Below are positions 51,788 through 62,385 of a stretch of DNA of 64,000 nucleotides, piece by piece; the first letter of the stretch is position 1; each line of letters starts with the position of its first letter. The stretch comes from Desulfosalsimonas propionicica (GTDB lineage: Bacteria > Desulfobacterota > Desulfobacteria > Desulfobacterales > Desulfosalsimonadaceae): contig NZ_JACDUS010000010.1 in assembly GCF_013761005.1 (NCBI RefSeq), forward strand, positions 62,001-126,000, given 5' to 3'. The translations under genes were made by a program, and so were the position numbers. The notes under the pieces are model-generated. The model saw nothing but the letters and a program-made list of their open reading frames with translations. It did no database searches and was not told the origin of the DNA.

Positions 51788-54421
51788 ATGAGGTTTGACA
51801 AATTCACCATAAAATCCCAGGAGCTCATCCAGCAGGCCCAGTCCCTGGCCGCGGAGAACCGCCACCAACAGATCGAACCGGTGCACCTGCTGGCCGGGAT
51901 GATCGAGGATTCCCAGGGAATTGTGGTATCCGTGCTCAGAAAAATAGGCGCCAGCCCCTCTGAAGTAAACAAGGACGTGCAGGAGGCAATGAAAAAACTG
52001 CCGGCAGTGGAGGGCACAGCAGAGGTCTATATTTCCGGGGAAACCAAGAAAATCCTGGAATCGGCCTTTTCCAAGGCATCCAACATGAAAGACCAGTATG
52101 TGAGCGTGGAACACATTTTCCTGGCCCTTGCTGAAAGCAAGAAAGGCGATGCGGCAAGGATTTTTGAGCGCCACGGGTTAAAGCGCGACGATATCTTAAA
52201 CGTGCTCATGGAAATCCGGGGCAACCAGACCATCAATGATCAAAACCCCGAGGACAAGTATCAGGCCCTGGAAAAATACAGCCGGGATCTCACCGAGCAG
52301 GCACGGCTGGGAAAACTTGACCCGGTCATCGGCCGCGACGAGGAAATCCGGCGTATTGCCCAGGTCCTTTCCCGGCGCACCAAAAACAACCCGGTGTTAA
52401 TCGGTGAGCCCGGCGTGGGCAAAACCGCCATTGTGGAGGGCCTGGCCCAGCGCATCGTGGAAGGCGACGTGTCCGAGACATTAAAGGACCGGCGCCTGAT
52501 CGCCCTGGACATGGGATCGCTGATTGCCGGGGCCAAGTACCGCGGCGAGTTCGAGGACCGGCTTAAAGCCCTTTTAAAGGAAGTGGAAAAATCCGAGGGC
52601 CAGATCATCCTGTTTATCGACGAGCTCCACACCCTTGTGGGCGCGGGCGCGGCCGAAGGCGCCATGGACGCCTCCAACATGTTAAAGCCCGCCCTGGCCC
52701 GGGGGTCGCTGCGGTGCGTGGGCGCCACCACCATCAGCGAGTACCGCAAGCACATTGAAAAGGATGCAGCCCTGGAGCGGCGGTTTCAGCCGGTATTTAC
52801 CGCAGAGCCCGGAGTGGAGGACACCGTTTCCATTCTGCGGGGCCTGAAGCAGAAATACGAGGTACACCACGGGGTCAAGATCAAGGACTCGGCCATCGTG
52901 GCCGCGGCCACCCTGTCGGACCGCTACATCACCGACCGGTTCCTGCCGGACAAGGCCATTGACCTAATCGATGAAAGCGCCTCGCGCCTTCGCATTGAAA
53001 TCGACTCCAAGCCCACGGAAATCGATGAGATCCAGCGGCGCATCACCCAGCTGGAAATCGAGCGCGAAGCCCTGAAAAAAGAGTCTGACAACGCCAGCCG
53101 GGACCGGCTGGGAAAGATTGAAAAGACCCTGGAAGGGCTCAAGGAAGAATACAACCGGATGAACGCGCACTGGCAGAATGAAAAGCAGGCGATCCAGCGC
53201 CTGCGGGACTTAAAAACCGAACTGGACCGCATCGGCACCGAAGAGCAGCAGGCCCAGCGCCAGGGGGACCTGGAAAAAGTGGCCCAGCTCCGCTACGGCA
53301 GAAGAAACGAGATCCAGAAGGAAATCGAGGAGGCCAACGCAAAGCTGGTGGAACTGCAGAAGACCCGGCGCATGCTGCGCGAAGAAGTCGATTCAGAAGA
53401 CATTGCCTATATTGTCTCCAAATGGACCGGCATTCCCGTATCCAAAATGCTGGAAACCGAGCGCGAAAAACTCATTGCCATGGAAAAGCGCATTGCCAGC
53501 CGGGTGGTGGGCCAGGACCAGGCGGTCACGGCCGTATCCAACGCCGTGCGCCGTTCCCGCTCGGGTCTTCAGGACCCCAACCGGCCCATTGGCTCGTTTA
53601 TCTTCATGGGCCCCACGGGCGTTGGCAAAACCGAGCTGGCCAAGGCCCTGGCCGAGTTTCTCTATGATGAGGAGCAGGCAGTGGTGCGCATAGACATGTC
53701 CGAGTACATGGAAAAACACGCCGTGGCGCGCATGATCGGGGCACCCCCGGGATACGTGGGCTACGAGGAAGGCGGATACCTCACCGAGGCGGTCCGGCGC
53801 CGGCCCTATTCGGTGATTCTGTTTGATGAAATCGAAAAAGCCCATGCAGACGTGTTCAACGTGCTGCTCCAGATCCTGGACGACGGCCGGCTCACCGACG
53901 GTCAGGGAAAGACCGTGGATTTCAGAAACACCATTATCATCATGACCTCCAACGTGGGCAGCCAGCAGATCCAGGAATTTTCCGGAGACAACCGGGAGCA
54001 GATGGAAGAGCGCGTGCTCCAGTCCCTGCGGGCAACGTTTAAGCCGGAATTTTTAAACCGGATCGACGAGGTGATCACCTTCCACAGCCTCAGCGCCGAG
54101 CAGCTGCGGGAAATCGTGGACATCCAGCTCACCTACCTGCAGAAACGGCTGGCAGACAGGCGCATGGAAATCGAGCTCACGGACGCGGCCAGGGACCTGC
54201 TGGCCCGGCGGGGCTTTGACCCGGTCTACGGGGCCCGGCCCCTGAAGCGCACCATCCAGCACCTGGTGGAAAACCCGCTTTCCTTAAAAATCCTGGAAGG
54301 CGGCGTATCCGAGGGTGACCGGATCGTGGCCGATGCAACCGGTGATGAAATCACCTTTCACGTGGAAAAACAGGTACATCCGGACAGCATGGATGATGAA
54401 CTCCTGGCTGAAACCGGCTGA
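51788..54421 (+). CDS. clpB: ATP-dependent disaggregase ClpB
   Basis: 877 aa, full length: N-domain ([21 protein letters not shown]), NBD1 with GEPGVGKT near 205, the M-domain coiled coil (about 410-530), NBD2 with GPTGVGKT near 612 and [21 protein letters not shown] (pore loop). Hexameric chaperone that, with DnaK, pulls proteins out of aggregates. AAAGGAGG before the ATG. No CIRCE element seen; a CCCCATCT (51667-51674) resembles a sigma-32 -10 but no matching -35 is at the right distance. Terminator downstream. Confidence 0.96.
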   Translation: MRFDKFTIKSQELIQQAQSLAAENRHQQIEPVHLLAGMIEDSQGIVVSVLRKIGASPSEVNKDVQEAMKKLPAVEGTAEVYISGETKKILESAFSKASNMKDQYVSVEHIFLALAESKKGDAARIFERHGLKRDDILNVLMEIRGNQTINDQNPEDKYQALEKYSRDLTEQARLGKLDPVIGRDEEIRRIAQVLSRRTKNNPVLIGEPGVGKTAIVEGLAQRIVEGDVSETLKDRRLIALDMGSLIAGAKYRGEFEDRLKALLKEVEKSEGQIILFIDELHTLVGAGAAEGAMDASNMLKPALARGSLRCVGATTISEYRKHIEKDAALERRFQPVFTAEPGVEDTVSILRGLKQKYEVHHGVKIKDSAIVAAATLSDRYITDRFLPDKAIDLIDESASRLRIEIDSKPTEIDEIQRRITQLEIEREALKKESDNASRDRLGKIEKTLEGLKEEYNRMNAHWQNEKQAIQRLRDLKTELDRIGTEEQQAQRQGDLEKVAQLRYGRRNEIQKEIEEANAKLVELQKTRRMLREEVDSEDIAYIVSKWTGIPVSKMLETEREKLIAMEKRIASRVVGQDQAVTAVSNAVRRSRSGLQDPNRPIGSFIFMGPTGVGKTELAKALAEFLYDEEQAVVRIDMSEYMEKHAVARMIGAPPGYVGYEEGGYLTEAVRRRPYSVILFDEIEKAHADVFNVLLQILDDGRLTDGQGKTVDFRNTIIIMTSNVGSQQIQEFSGDNREQMEERVLQSLRATFKPEFLNRIDEVITFHSLSAEQLREIVDIQLTYLQKRLADRRMEIELTDAARDLLARRGFDPVYGARPLKRTIQHLVENPLSLKILEGGVSEGDRIVADATGDEITFHVEKQVHPDSMDDELLAETG

Positions 54422-54448
54422 TCGGACCGGATGATCATCAGCATAGGC

Positions 54449-54485
54449 AAAAGCCGGAGGCACTGCAGCGCCTCCGGCTTTTTTA
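54449..54485 (+). terminator. Terminator after clpB
   Basis: AAAAGCCGGAGGC, loop ACTGCA, GCGCCTCCGGCTTTTTT: 10-bp GC stem with T-run. Confidence 0.93.
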
Positions 54486-54717
54486 TTGCAGATGGAAAGC
54501 GGCCTTTGTGATGAAATTGCAAAAACCCGAAATAATTTTTGGCAACCCCCCGGGCCCATGCCTATATTGAGAAATATACAATAACGTTATGGTGAAAGCA
54601 GGCAGCCCCAAACTGCCCCAAAAATCCGACCCATATGCGCAGAAGCCCTGCGCCAACCGCAAAACACGGGCCGAGGCTGGTACAATCGGACCCAAAACGC
54701 ATCAAAGGAGAAAACGC

Positions 54718-55479
54718 ATGCGGTCCAGACGCATAGCGATAATTGTCCTGGTTATGCTGGCCGCTGTTTTCACCGCCGGTGCAGAAACGAATGAGACCGC
54801 CGATGAAAACAGCGAAATCCTTTATATCGGAAAATTCTCCGCAGCCGGCACGGACCGCGAGATTCCTGCCGGCTGGGAGCCGCTGACCTTTGAAAAAATT
54901 GACCAACATACCCGGTACCGGCTGGTCCGCGACAACGAAACCACGGTGATCAAAGCCAAAAGCGATTCATCCGCATCCGGCCTGATTCGCAAAATGCGCA
55001 TCGACCCGCGTCAATATCCGGTTATCCAATGGCGCTGGAAGGCCACCGGCATTTACGAAAACGGCGATGTCACCCGGAAATCCGGGGATGATTATCCGGC
55101 GCGCCTCTATATCGCTTTTGAATATGACCCGGACAAGATAGGGTTTTTCGAACGGGCAAAATTTAACATTATTGAAAAAATCTACGGTGAATATCCGCCA
55201 GCAGGGGTCATCAACTACATATGGGCCAGCCGGGCGGCCAAAGGCCGGGTCGTGCCCAATGCCTATACAGACAGGGCGCAGATGATCGTCCTGCAAAGCG
55301 GGCGGGAAAATACAAACACCTGGGTATCGGAATCCAGAAATATTCTGAACGATTACAGGGCCGCATTCGGAAAGGAGCCGCCCATGATCCAGGGAATTGC
55401 AATCATGACCGACTCGGACGACACCGGTGAAGCCGCGGTCACCTATTACGGCGATATCATAATGAAACCACAACAATGA
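54718..55479 (+). CDS. DUF3047 exported protein
   Basis: 253 aa. Signal peptide (RRIAIIVLVMLAAVFTAGA). The mature part fits DUF3047: IPAGWEPLTFEKIDQHTRYRLV, IQWRWKATGIYENGD, DDYPARLYIAFEYD, VINYIWASRAAKGRVVPNAYTDRAQMIVL, and EPPMIQGIAIMTDSDDTGE. Function unknown; probably periplasmic. The ATG at 54718 is preceded by AAAGGAG. An ORF from 54589 reads an upstream region of no coding character. Confidence 0.82.
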   Translation: MRSRRIAIIVLVMLAAVFTAGAETNETADENSEILYIGKFSAAGTDREIPAGWEPLTFEKIDQHTRYRLVRDNETTVIKAKSDSSASGLIRKMRIDPRQYPVIQWRWKATGIYENGDVTRKSGDDYPARLYIAFEYDPDKIGFFERAKFNIIEKIYGEYPPAGVINYIWASRAAKGRVVPNAYTDRAQMIVLQSGRENTNTWVSESRNILNDYRAAFGKEPPMIQGIAIMTDSDDTGEAAVTYYGDIIMKPQQ

Positions 55480-55497
55480 CGGGGCGGCACGCACCCG

Positions 55498-56247
55498 TTA
55501 TCCCGCAGCAGCAATCACCTCTTCGGGAATATCGGCATTGGTGTGCACCCGCTGTACATCATCGTTGTCATCCAGGGCATTCATGAGCTTGAGCATTTTT
55601 TCCGCATCCGTGCCCCCAAGGCTTACCGTGGTCTGAGGCAACATGGTGACCTCGGCCTCATCGCCAAAGGGGATTTGGGCGGCAGCCAGGGCGGCCTTGA
55701 CATCCTCGAATGCATCCGGCGGGGTGATGACCTCAAAGACCCCGTCCTCGTCGCGGATATCCTCGGCCCCGGCCTCCAGGGCCGCCTCCATGAGAACGTC
55801 TTCTTCCGCATCATTTTTGTTGACCGGGATCCAGCCCTTTTTGTCAAACATCCAGGACACGCACCCATTTTCCCCGAGGTTGCCGCCGTGCTTGCTGAAA
55901 AGATGGCGCACATCCGCCACCGTGCGGTTTTTGTTGTCAGACAAAGACTCCACGTATACGGCCGCGCCGCCGGGGCCGTAGCCCTCGTAGACCGTTTCTT
56001 CGTAATTGACCCCTTCCAGTTCGCCGGTGCCCTTTTTAATGGCCCGGTCAATATTGTCCTTGGGCAGATTGTTCTGCTTGGCCTTTTCCAGCACAGTGCG
56101 CAGCCGCGGGTTGGCGTCCGGGTCCCCCCCGCCCAGGCGGGCGGCCACTATGATTTCCTTGACCAGCTTTGTAAAAATCTTGCCCCGCTTGGCATCCTCG
56201 GCGCCTTTTTTATGCTTGATGTTTGCCCACTTACTGTGTCCTGCCAT
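55498..56247 (-). CDS. yebC: YebC/PmpR family protein
   Basis: 249 aa. [25 protein letters not shown] start and [31 protein letters not shown] are diagnostic. Family members bind DNA or act on ribosomes stalled at proline stretches. The gene overlaps the 3' end of rlmE by 17 bp. Confidence 0.95.
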   Translation of the reverse strand: MAGHSKWANIKHKKGAEDAKRGKIFTKLVKEIIVAARLGGGDPDANPRLRTVLEKAKQNNLPKDNIDRAIKKGTGELEGVNYEETVYEGYGPGGAAVYVESLSDNKNRTVADVRHLFSKHGGNLGENGCVSWMFDKKGWIPVNKNDAEEDVLMEAALEAGAEDIRDEDGVFEVITPPDAFEDVKAALAAAQIPFGDEAEVTMLPQTTVSLGGTDAEKMLKLMNALDDNDDVQRVHTNADIPEEVIAAAG

Positions 56248-56872
56248 CTGTTTCCTCCTGTTTCCGGCCCTTGCCGATCACGTAGATTTCCCTGCTGTCT
56301 TTGCGGCAGCTGGCCGGCTTAAATATCTTCATCATCTCAAACCGGTCCCGGACCGCATCACAAAACGCCTTGAAATCCGGGCCCTGAAATATCTTGCACA
56401 CAAACCCCCCGCCCGGCCGCAGCGCCCTGTCAGCAATATAGAGCGCCATTTCACACAACTGATGGGAGCGCACGGCATCCACATCCTTGCGGCCGGTGGT
56501 GGAAGGCGCCATATCGCTTAACACCGCATCCACGCCCTGGTCAATGATTTGCCAGACCTCCGGGGCCATTTCATTGATATCGGCCTGAAACACGCACACA
56601 TTGGCCGGCAGGTCCATATCCACGGTCTTTAGATCCACACCGATGACCCTGCCGGACTCCCCGGCTGTCTCCGCGGCATACAAAAGCCAGGATCCCGGCG
56701 CGCAACCCAGATCCAGCACCACCTGGCCGGGCCGGATCAGATTGTGCTTTTTCTGGATCTCCTTTAGCTTGTAAACCGACCGGGCGGGAAAATGTTCCTT
56801 TTTGGCCTGTTGCGCGTAAAAATCCGGCCGCGCGCGAACATTTCCGGGATTTTTTGTTTTTTTTCGTTTCAT
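56231..56872 (-). CDS. rlmE: 23S rRNA 2'-O-methyltransferase (FtsJ/RlmE family)
   Basis: 213 aa. The FtsJ catalytic core is visible: K in [15 protein letters not shown] motif [13 protein letters not shown] in DMAPSTTG, K in [14 protein letters not shown] in [10 protein letters not shown] (K-D-K-E tetrad). Methylates 23S rRNA U2552. ATG at 56872 is chosen over 56911. Operon order is radA-rlmE-yebC on the minus strand. Confidence 0.9.
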   Translation of the reverse strand: MKRKKTKNPGNVRARPDFYAQQAKKEHFPARSVYKLKEIQKKHNLIRPGQVVLDLGCAPGSWLLYAAETAGESGRVIGVDLKTVDMDLPANVCVFQADINEMAPEVWQIIDQGVDAVLSDMAPSTTGRKDVDAVRSHQLCEMALYIADRALRPGGGFVCKIFQGPDFKAFCDAVRDRFEMMKIFKPASCRKDSREIYVIGKGRKQEETDGRTQ

Positions 56873-56925
56873 ATAGAAAATCAGCCGCCGGGTCAAGCCG
56901 GTTTGCGGCAAACACCAGCCGGCGG

Positions 56926-58290
56926 TTAAAAAAGAATGTCCATAATTTCCGAAAGCCGCCGAATGCCGACCAGTTCAATGCCCCCGGCGCCCTTGACCTG
57001 TTTGAGGCTGTTTTTGGGCACAATGCAGCGGGTAAAGCCCATTTTTTCCACCTCGGCGATCCGGGCCGGCAGATGGGAAATGCCCCGGACCTCGCCGGTG
57101 AGCCCCACTTCACCCAGCAGAAGCGTGCCGTCGGCAACAGGCCTGTCCAGAAAACTGGAGGCCACCGCTGAAATAATGCCCAGGTCCACGGCCGGCTCTG
57201 ATACCCGCACCCCGCCGGCCACGTTCATGAAAATATCCTGGCCGGCCACGTTTAACCCCAGTTTTTTCTCCATGACCGCAACCAGAAGCGATACCCGGTT
57301 GTAATCCAGACCCAGCACCGTTCGCCTGGGGGTGCCGTAGCCCGACCCGCTGATCAGGGCCTGGAGTTCCACCAAAATGGGCCGGGTGCCCTCCATGCAG
57401 GCGGTCACCACAGAGCCCGGGGCGTTTTTGGCCCGCTCGGACAAAAACACCGCAGACGGGTTGGGCACCTGCTCCAGGCCGGATTCCTTCATTTCAAACA
57501 CGCCGATTTCATTGGTGGAGCCAAACCGGTTCTTGACCGCCCGCAGAATGCGAAACACATGATTCTGGTCGCCTTCGAAATACAGCACCGTGTCCACCAT
57601 GTGCTCCATGATCCTGGGGCCGGCAATGGCGCCCTCCTTGGTGACATGGCCGATTAAAAACGCCGGGATTCCGGTCTGCTTGGCCATGACCATCAGCTTC
57701 ATGGTAGCCTCGCGCACCTGGGTGACACTGCCCGGGGCAGAGGCGGCATCCTTTGAAAACATGGTCTGAATGGAATCAATGACCAGGGCGTCCGGCTTCT
57801 GGTCATGAACCATGTCAATGACAGCATCCACATCGATTTCAGATACCACGTACATGCCCGGGGCCTGCGGAGCAAGGCGGCGGCTGCGCATCTTGAGCTG
57901 CCGGGTGGATTCTTCGCCGGAGACATAAAGCACCCGGCGCTTTTCCCTGGCCAGGTGCTGGAGGACCTGCAGCACAAGGGTGGATTTTCCGATGCCGGGA
58001 TCTCCGCCGATTAACACCAGGCTGCCGGCGATAATCCCGCCGCCCAAAACCCGGTCAAATTCATCCACCCCGGTACGGATCCGCTCCTCGCCGTCCATGG
58101 CAACAGCGTCGATGAGCACGGGCTCGGGCCTGTCGGCCAGGGCCTTTCGGGCGGCCGAGGCCGGCCCGGAAGGGGCGGTCTGCTCCACCATGCTGTCCCA
58201 CTGACCGCAGTCCGGGCACCGGCCCATCCACTTGGGGCTCTGGTGCCCGCAGGCCTGGCACCAATAAATAATCCGGTTGTTTTTTTTCAT
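56926..58290 (-). CDS. radA: DNA repair protein RadA
   Basis: 454 aa. N-terminal zinc finger (Cys11, 14, 25, 28), RecA-like ATPase with GGDPGIGKST, the RadA-specific KNRFG motif (VKNRFGSTNE), and a C-terminal Lon-protease-like domain (GGVRVSEPAVDLGIISAVAS). Branch-migration helicase in recombination. Confidence 0.95.
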   Translation of the reverse strand: MKKNNRIIYWCQACGHQSPKWMGRCPDCGQWDSMVEQTAPSGPASAARKALADRPEPVLIDAVAMDGEERIRTGVDEFDRVLGGGIIAGSLVLIGGDPGIGKSTLVLQVLQHLAREKRRVLYVSGEESTRQLKMRSRRLAPQAPGMYVVSEIDVDAVIDMVHDQKPDALVIDSIQTMFSKDAASAPGSVTQVREATMKLMVMAKQTGIPAFLIGHVTKEGAIAGPRIMEHMVDTVLYFEGDQNHVFRILRAVKNRFGSTNEIGVFEMKESGLEQVPNPSAVFLSERAKNAPGSVVTACMEGTRPILVELQALISGSGYGTPRRTVLGLDYNRVSLLVAVMEKKLGLNVAGQDIFMNVAGGVRVSEPAVDLGIISAVASSFLDRPVADGTLLLGEVGLTGEVRGISHLPARIAEVEKMGFTRCIVPKNSLKQVKGAGGIELVGIRRLSEIMDILF

Positions 58291-58451
58291 ATTCCGCAGA
58301 TTGGCCGTAATACGCAGGAGCGTATAAGATTGACAGTTTGGCGCCCGTCATGGCACATATACAAATGACAACCATTGGCGCCGGTTTGAGAGACTATAAT
58401 ATGCACCCCGGACAAAATCAAACCTTTTCACCCGGTTAGGCGGCCAGACAG

Positions 58452-59297
58452 ATGATGGATTATCACGTTCACACCCGGCTTTGCAACCATGCCAGCGGGG
58501 ACATGGCCCAATACGTGGCCTGTGCCGCAGGCCGGGGGCTTTCGGAAATCGGCTTTCTGGAGCACCTGACCCTGCATGAGCAGGGCCGCCACCTGTCCAT
58601 GACCGCCATGGACATTCCCCTTTATTACTATGCCGCACGCCGCCTGCAGGCAGCAGTAAACGGGCAGATCCGCATCCGGGTGGGCCTGGAGGTGGATTTC
58701 ACCCCGGAGCTGGCCGCACAGGCACAGGAAATAGCAGAGTGCTTTGACTTTGACATGATCGGGGGATCCGTGCATTTTATTGAAAACCGCAACCTGGTCA
58801 GCTCACGGGCCGGCCAGAACCTGGACAAACAACCCAGGGATGCGCTTTTTGACCAATACCTGGACCTGCTGGATCAAATGGCGGACTACCCGTTTATCGA
58901 CATTGTATGCCACCTGGACGTGATCCGGAAATTCGGCGTCCTGCCCGGAGAAAATTTTTACGAAAAACTCGATCCAATCCTGGACAAAATCGCTGCAAAG
59001 GGCAAAACCGTGGAGGTCAACACCAGCGGCCTGCATCATCCAACCGCCCGTATTTACCCGGACGCAAGAATTCTTGCCAAATGCCGGGAAAAAAACATTG
59101 CCGTGTGCACGGGCTCTGATGCCCACCGGCCCGAACAGGTGGGCCGGGACTTTGATGTAGCCATGGCACAGCTCACAGATGCCGGCTACACCCATGTAGC
59201 GGCATTTGACCGCAAAACCCGCCGGCAAATACCCCTGGCCCGGATGACCGAAGGTATCAACACTGTTTCTGAAATTCCGAAAAAACCCGAGGAATAA
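58452..59297 (+). CDS. PHP-family histidinol-phosphatase-like protein
   Basis: 281 aa. PHP metal-site motifs: DYHVHTRLCNHASG, GFLEHLTLHEQ, GGSVHFIEN, DIVCHLDVIRKFG, and TGSDAHRPEQVGRDF. Members are usually histidinol-phosphate phosphatase (HisK); given a hisHF gene elsewhere in the window this is plausible but not proven. It is followed closely by a small membrane protein gene. Confidence 0.82.
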   Translation: MMDYHVHTRLCNHASGDMAQYVACAAGRGLSEIGFLEHLTLHEQGRHLSMTAMDIPLYYYAARRLQAAVNGQIRIRVGLEVDFTPELAAQAQEIAECFDFDMIGGSVHFIENRNLVSSRAGQNLDKQPRDALFDQYLDLLDQMADYPFIDIVCHLDVIRKFGVLPGENFYEKLDPILDKIAAKGKTVEVNTSGLHHPTARIYPDARILAKCREKNIAVCTGSDAHRPEQVGRDFDVAMAQLTDAGYTHVAAFDRKTRRQIPLARMTEGINTVSEIPKKPEE

Positions 59298-59299
59298 AT

Positions 59300-59512
59300 A
59301 TGAACCTGGCATCAATCGGCACGTTTCTGATCATCAGCATCCCGTTTTTCCTGCTCACCGTGTGGGCGCTGGTGGATGTATCCTTAAAAACCTTTCCCGG
59401 CAAAGGCGAAAAAGTCCTGTGGTGGATCATTGCCATCACCCCGTTTGCGGGCTGGCTGATTTACCTGGTACTGGGCTTTCGCCGGGGTGTTAAACAAAAC
59501 CCCACAGCATGA
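59300..59512 (+). CDS. Small PLDc_N-type membrane protein
   Basis: 70 aa with two transmembrane segments (FLIISIPFFLLTVWALVDV; VLWWIIAITPFAGWLIYLVLG), matching the phospholipase D N-terminal-like small membrane domain. Starts 2 nt after the PHP gene; likely coupled. Confidence 0.75.
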   Translation: MNLASIGTFLIISIPFFLLTVWALVDVSLKTFPGKGEKVLWWIIAITPFAGWLIYLVLGFRRGVKQNPTA

Positions 59513-59520
59513 AATTCTAT

Positions 59521-59549
59521 TTGACAAAAACCGCAAACACCCCTAATAT
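59521..59549 (+). promoter_or_regulatory. Sigma-70 promoter for tRNA-Glu
   Basis: TTGACA (59521-59526), 17-nt spacer, TAATAT (59544-59549): near-consensus. Leader about 60 nt to the tRNA. Confidence 0.8.
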
Positions 59550-59616
59550 TGCAAAACTTAACCGGGCGGCCATAATAACCAAACCTGCCGGTTTACCCAG
59601 CACATCAGCCACCCAT

Positions 59617-59692
59617 GGCCCCATCGTCTAGCGGTCCAGGACGCCGGCCTCTCACGCCGGAAACACGGGTTCGAGTCCCGTTGGGGTCACCA
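59617..59692 (+). tRNA. trnE: tRNA-Glu (anticodon CTC)
   Basis: 76 nt including encoded CCA. Acceptor stem GGCCCCA/TGGGGTC, anticodon stem CCGGC/GCCGG with loop CTCTCAC, anticodon CTC at 59651-59653, T arm GGGTTCGAGTCCC. Reads GAG. Confidence 0.97.
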
Positions 59693-59934
59693 ATAATAAA
59701 AATTCCAATAGCGTATTGCCCGGGTTCAATAGGGTAAGAGCTGTCATATCAATACTCTCTTGAGCAAAACAACTATACCATTGACCAAAATGAAGGCCCT
59801 CACTGCGAACCATACTGAAATGAATACCGCGCAGGTCATTTATGAAGCCTGATTAAGAACTCAGGGTTATAAAAACCGTCAGCAGTTTGGGGGCGGGCAG
59901 AAATAGAAACACAAAAGAGCGAAAACGGATTATT

Positions 59935-60576
59935 ATGAAAACCGCAAAAGACTATTTCAACAAATCGGCAGATGAGTGGGACAAACCCCGGCGGGTCGCC
60001 ATGGCAAACAATGTATCAGCGGCGATACGGAAAAATATCCCTCTTTCCAAAACCATGACGGCCATGGAATTCGGCTGCGGCACCGGGCTGATCAGCATGG
60101 CCCTGGCCCCGGAGGTGAAACATGTACTGGCCGTGGATATGTCCGAAAATATGCTGGCGGTGCTGGAAAAAAAGATTGCTGACAACCGGGTGGACAATAT
60201 TACCCCTTGTCAGCTGGATCTGACCGGGGGAGAGGTGCCCGGGGAGCGGTTTGATCTGATCTTTTCGAGCATGGTCCTTCATCATGTAAAAGATGTGGAC
60301 AATCTTCTGGGAACCTTTTTTAAGCTGCTAAACCCCGGCGGCCGGCTGGCCCTGGCAGATCTGGACGCGGAAGACGGCGGATTTCACGGAGATATCCCGG
60401 ATGTATTTCATCAGGGGTTTGACCGCAAAGAACTGGGCCGGGTGCTGGAGAGAAAAGGTTTTACGGATATTTCCGTTGCAACGGCCCATGTCATAAAAAA
60501 AGAAAGTGCCACCACCGGCAAGCCGGCTGAATTTTCTGTATTTCTGATCACCGCAAAAAAAGATACAATCTCTTGA
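59935..60576 (+). CDS. Class I SAM-dependent methyltransferase
   Basis: 213 aa. Start KDYFNKSADEWD, SAM motif AMEFGCGTGLISMALAP, acidic VLAVDMSENML, FDLIFSSMVLHHVKD, LLNPGGRLALADL. Resembles UbiE/ArsM-like methyltransferases; substrate unknown. ATG 59935 preferred over 59887. The region 59693-59934 between the tRNA and this gene shows no recognisable feature. Confidence 0.85.
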   Translation: MKTAKDYFNKSADEWDKPRRVAMANNVSAAIRKNIPLSKTMTAMEFGCGTGLISMALAPEVKHVLAVDMSENMLAVLEKKIADNRVDNITPCQLDLTGGEVPGERFDLIFSSMVLHHVKDVDNLLGTFFKLLNPGGRLALADLDAEDGGFHGDIPDVFHQGFDRKELGRVLERKGFTDISVATAHVIKKESATTGKPAEFSVFLITAKKDTIS

Positions 60577-60972
60577 TTCTTTTCTGAATTAACCCGCAAC
60601 AATCCAGGAGTGGTTATCACGGGCTGGAATATTTCGCAGATGTGCTGATTGCAAAATACAGGCCGTCGCAGACCATGAAAGCTTATGCGGATACGGGCAA
60701 TCCTGGCAAGAACCGGCAGCTGCATAACGGGGCCGGCCATATGCATTTTTGCCTCCTTAATGGTAGTCTTCATAATTCACACCACTTGTAAAATACTGGA
60801 TCCCAGGTCTTGAGAGTCTTTTTATGCCTGAGGCAATCACCGATTTTTTGACAACTGATGCAGGCGTGACTATTTTTTGACCCAGATCCGGGGAGTATCG
60901 TTTGCACAGTCGACGATGCAAGGGGCCTTCAAGAGATGAAACATCAATGAAGCTTCACCCAAGGAGATGAGA
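60577..60972. other. Intergenic region with universal-stress-protein promoter
   Basis: 396 nt. TTGACA (60848-60853), 17-nt spacer, TATTTT (60871-60876) is a good sigma-70 promoter for the downstream gene. On the minus strand CCTCCTT (60752-60758) would be a ribosome-binding site for an ATG at 60746, but the ORF it opens has no recognisable family and runs antisense into the methyltransferase. Nothing else identified. Confidence 0.5.
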
Positions 60973-61437
60973 ATGACAACTGAGAAATCCATAGATAAGA
61001 TCTTGTTTGCACTGGAGCTTTCTTCCCTTTCCAAAAGTGTTGCCGAATGGGTAAAGGTGATGGGAAAACAATTCAATGCCGAAGTGCATGTGCTGCATGT
61101 AGTACCCGAGCTTGACTACTGGAAAGTCGCCTATGCCATATCCCCGAGGCATCTGGATGATGAAAACAAAATCCTGAATAATGCAGAAAACCAGGTAGAA
61201 TCCTTCTGCCAGAAAAACCTCGAGGCTCTGCCCGGGCTCAAAACCAAGGTCGTGATCGGCAACCCCGCAGAAGAGATCGTCAATTATATCAAAGATGAAT
61301 CCATTTCCATGGCGGTGATGGGCACCCACGCCAAAAGTGGTCTGGACCGGACACTCTTTGGTTCTGTTGCAGACCGCGTTCTCCGATTGTCCCCGGTGCC
61401 CGTATTCACAGTCAACCCGGACCCCCCGGAAAACTAA
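60973..61437 (+). CDS. Universal stress protein (UspA family)
   Basis: 154 aa. IDKILFALELSSLSKSVAEWV at the N-terminus and the nucleotide-binding C-terminus VMGTHAKSGLDRTLFGSVADRVLRLSPVPVFTV (G-2x-G-9x-G-S/T). ATG 60973 lies 8 nt after AAGGAG; ATG 60967 is too close. Single-gene unit. Confidence 0.92.
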   Translation: MTTEKSIDKILFALELSSLSKSVAEWVKVMGKQFNAEVHVLHVVPELDYWKVAYAISPRHLDDENKILNNAENQVESFCQKNLEALPGLKTKVVIGNPAEEIVNYIKDESISMAVMGTHAKSGLDRTLFGSVADRVLRLSPVPVFTVNPDPPEN

Positions 61438-61509
61438 TCCAGGCGAGCACTGAGCAGCCGACGAACTGGAACCCGTTTATGCGAGAACCGGCGAGCCCGG
61501 GAAAAATGT

Positions 61510-62385
61510 CTAATCCGGATTTCCTTTCAGCCCGATTTCCTCTGCAACCGGTTTCATGCCTTCAATGGTTTGGGAAATCGCCTCGGACAGCTCCATGTCC
61601 AGCCACCGGCAGCCCTGTTCGATAATTTCCCGGTTCACCCCGGCGGCAAACCGTTTGTCCTTCCACTTCTTTTTAACCGACTTGGCTTTCATATCCAGGA
61701 TGCTTTTGGAGGGGCGCACAAGGGCGGCTGCCGCCACCAGCCCGGTCAGCTCGTCGATGGTGTAAAGGGTTTTTTCAAGAAGCGAGGCTGGCTTGACGTC
61801 ATTTACGATGCCGTAACCGTGGCTGATCACAGCCCGGACATATTCTTCCGGCCAGTCTTCTGCGCGAAGAATCTCCGCTGTTTTATGACAGTGCTGGTCC
61901 GGATACTGTTCATAATCCAGGTCATGCACCAGACCGATGATCCCCCACTTATCCGGATCTTCCCCGTATTGTTCCGCAAAATGCCGCATCACCGATTCAA
62001 CCGCCAATGCATGGGCAATCAGCCCGTTGCTCTTGTTGTGTCTTGTCAGCAGTTCCCATGCATGGTCTCTTGACGGCGAAGATGAACTCATGGCTTGCCC
62101 TCCAATATCAGTGGATGCATGCTCCCGTACCGCCCACGCATCTGATTGCGCGGCATACCGGAGAATGAAAACACGGCCCTCCCCGGTCTTGACCTTGAAA
62201 TAATTGACAACCGGTTTATCCGATGTCAGACCGCCTTCATACCAGCGGTCCGGTATTTCGGATATTTCCATCCGTCGGCCCTTGCAGGTAAAGGCCACAG
62301 GCCGTTCACATGCCTTGTATCCGCTGTAGCATTCGACTGCCGAGGGCCGATAAATTCTGTCTGCCTCAAAATCGTTTTCAGCCAT
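61510..62385 (-). CDS. HD-domain protein fused to an N-terminal small beta domain
   Basis: 291 aa. Residues 1-95 form a separate small domain (CYSGYKACERPVAFTCKGRRMEISEIPDRWYEGGL, VVNYFKVKTGEGRVFILRY in two blocks) that resembles DUF6504-like proteins of about 80-90 aa. Residues from 98 begin with Met and match a stand-alone HD hydrolase of about 190 aa (HALAVESVMRHFAEQYG, GLVHDLDYEQYPDQH, ISHGYG, LYTIDELTGLVAAAALVRP). The two look fused. It overlaps the GIY-YIG gene by 8 bp. Confidence 0.75.
   Translation of the reverse strand: MAENDFEADRIYRPSAVECYSGYKACERPVAFTCKGRRMEISEIPDRWYEGGLTSDKPVVNYFKVKTGEGRVFILRYAAQSDAWAVREHASTDIGGQAMSSSSPSRDHAWELLTRHNKSNGLIAHALAVESVMRHFAEQYGEDPDKWGIIGLVHDLDYEQYPDQHCHKTAEILRAEDWPEEYVRAVISHGYGIVNDVKPASLLEKTLYTIDELTGLVAAAALVRPSKSILDMKAKSVKKKWKDKRFAAGVNREIIEQGCRWLDMELSEAISQTIEGMKPVAEEIGLKGNPD

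Noticed and set aside
60411-60746. Minus-strand ORF preceded by a good ribosome-binding site
   Set aside because: No recognisable family; half of it runs antisense into the methyltransferase gene. Noted as weak only.
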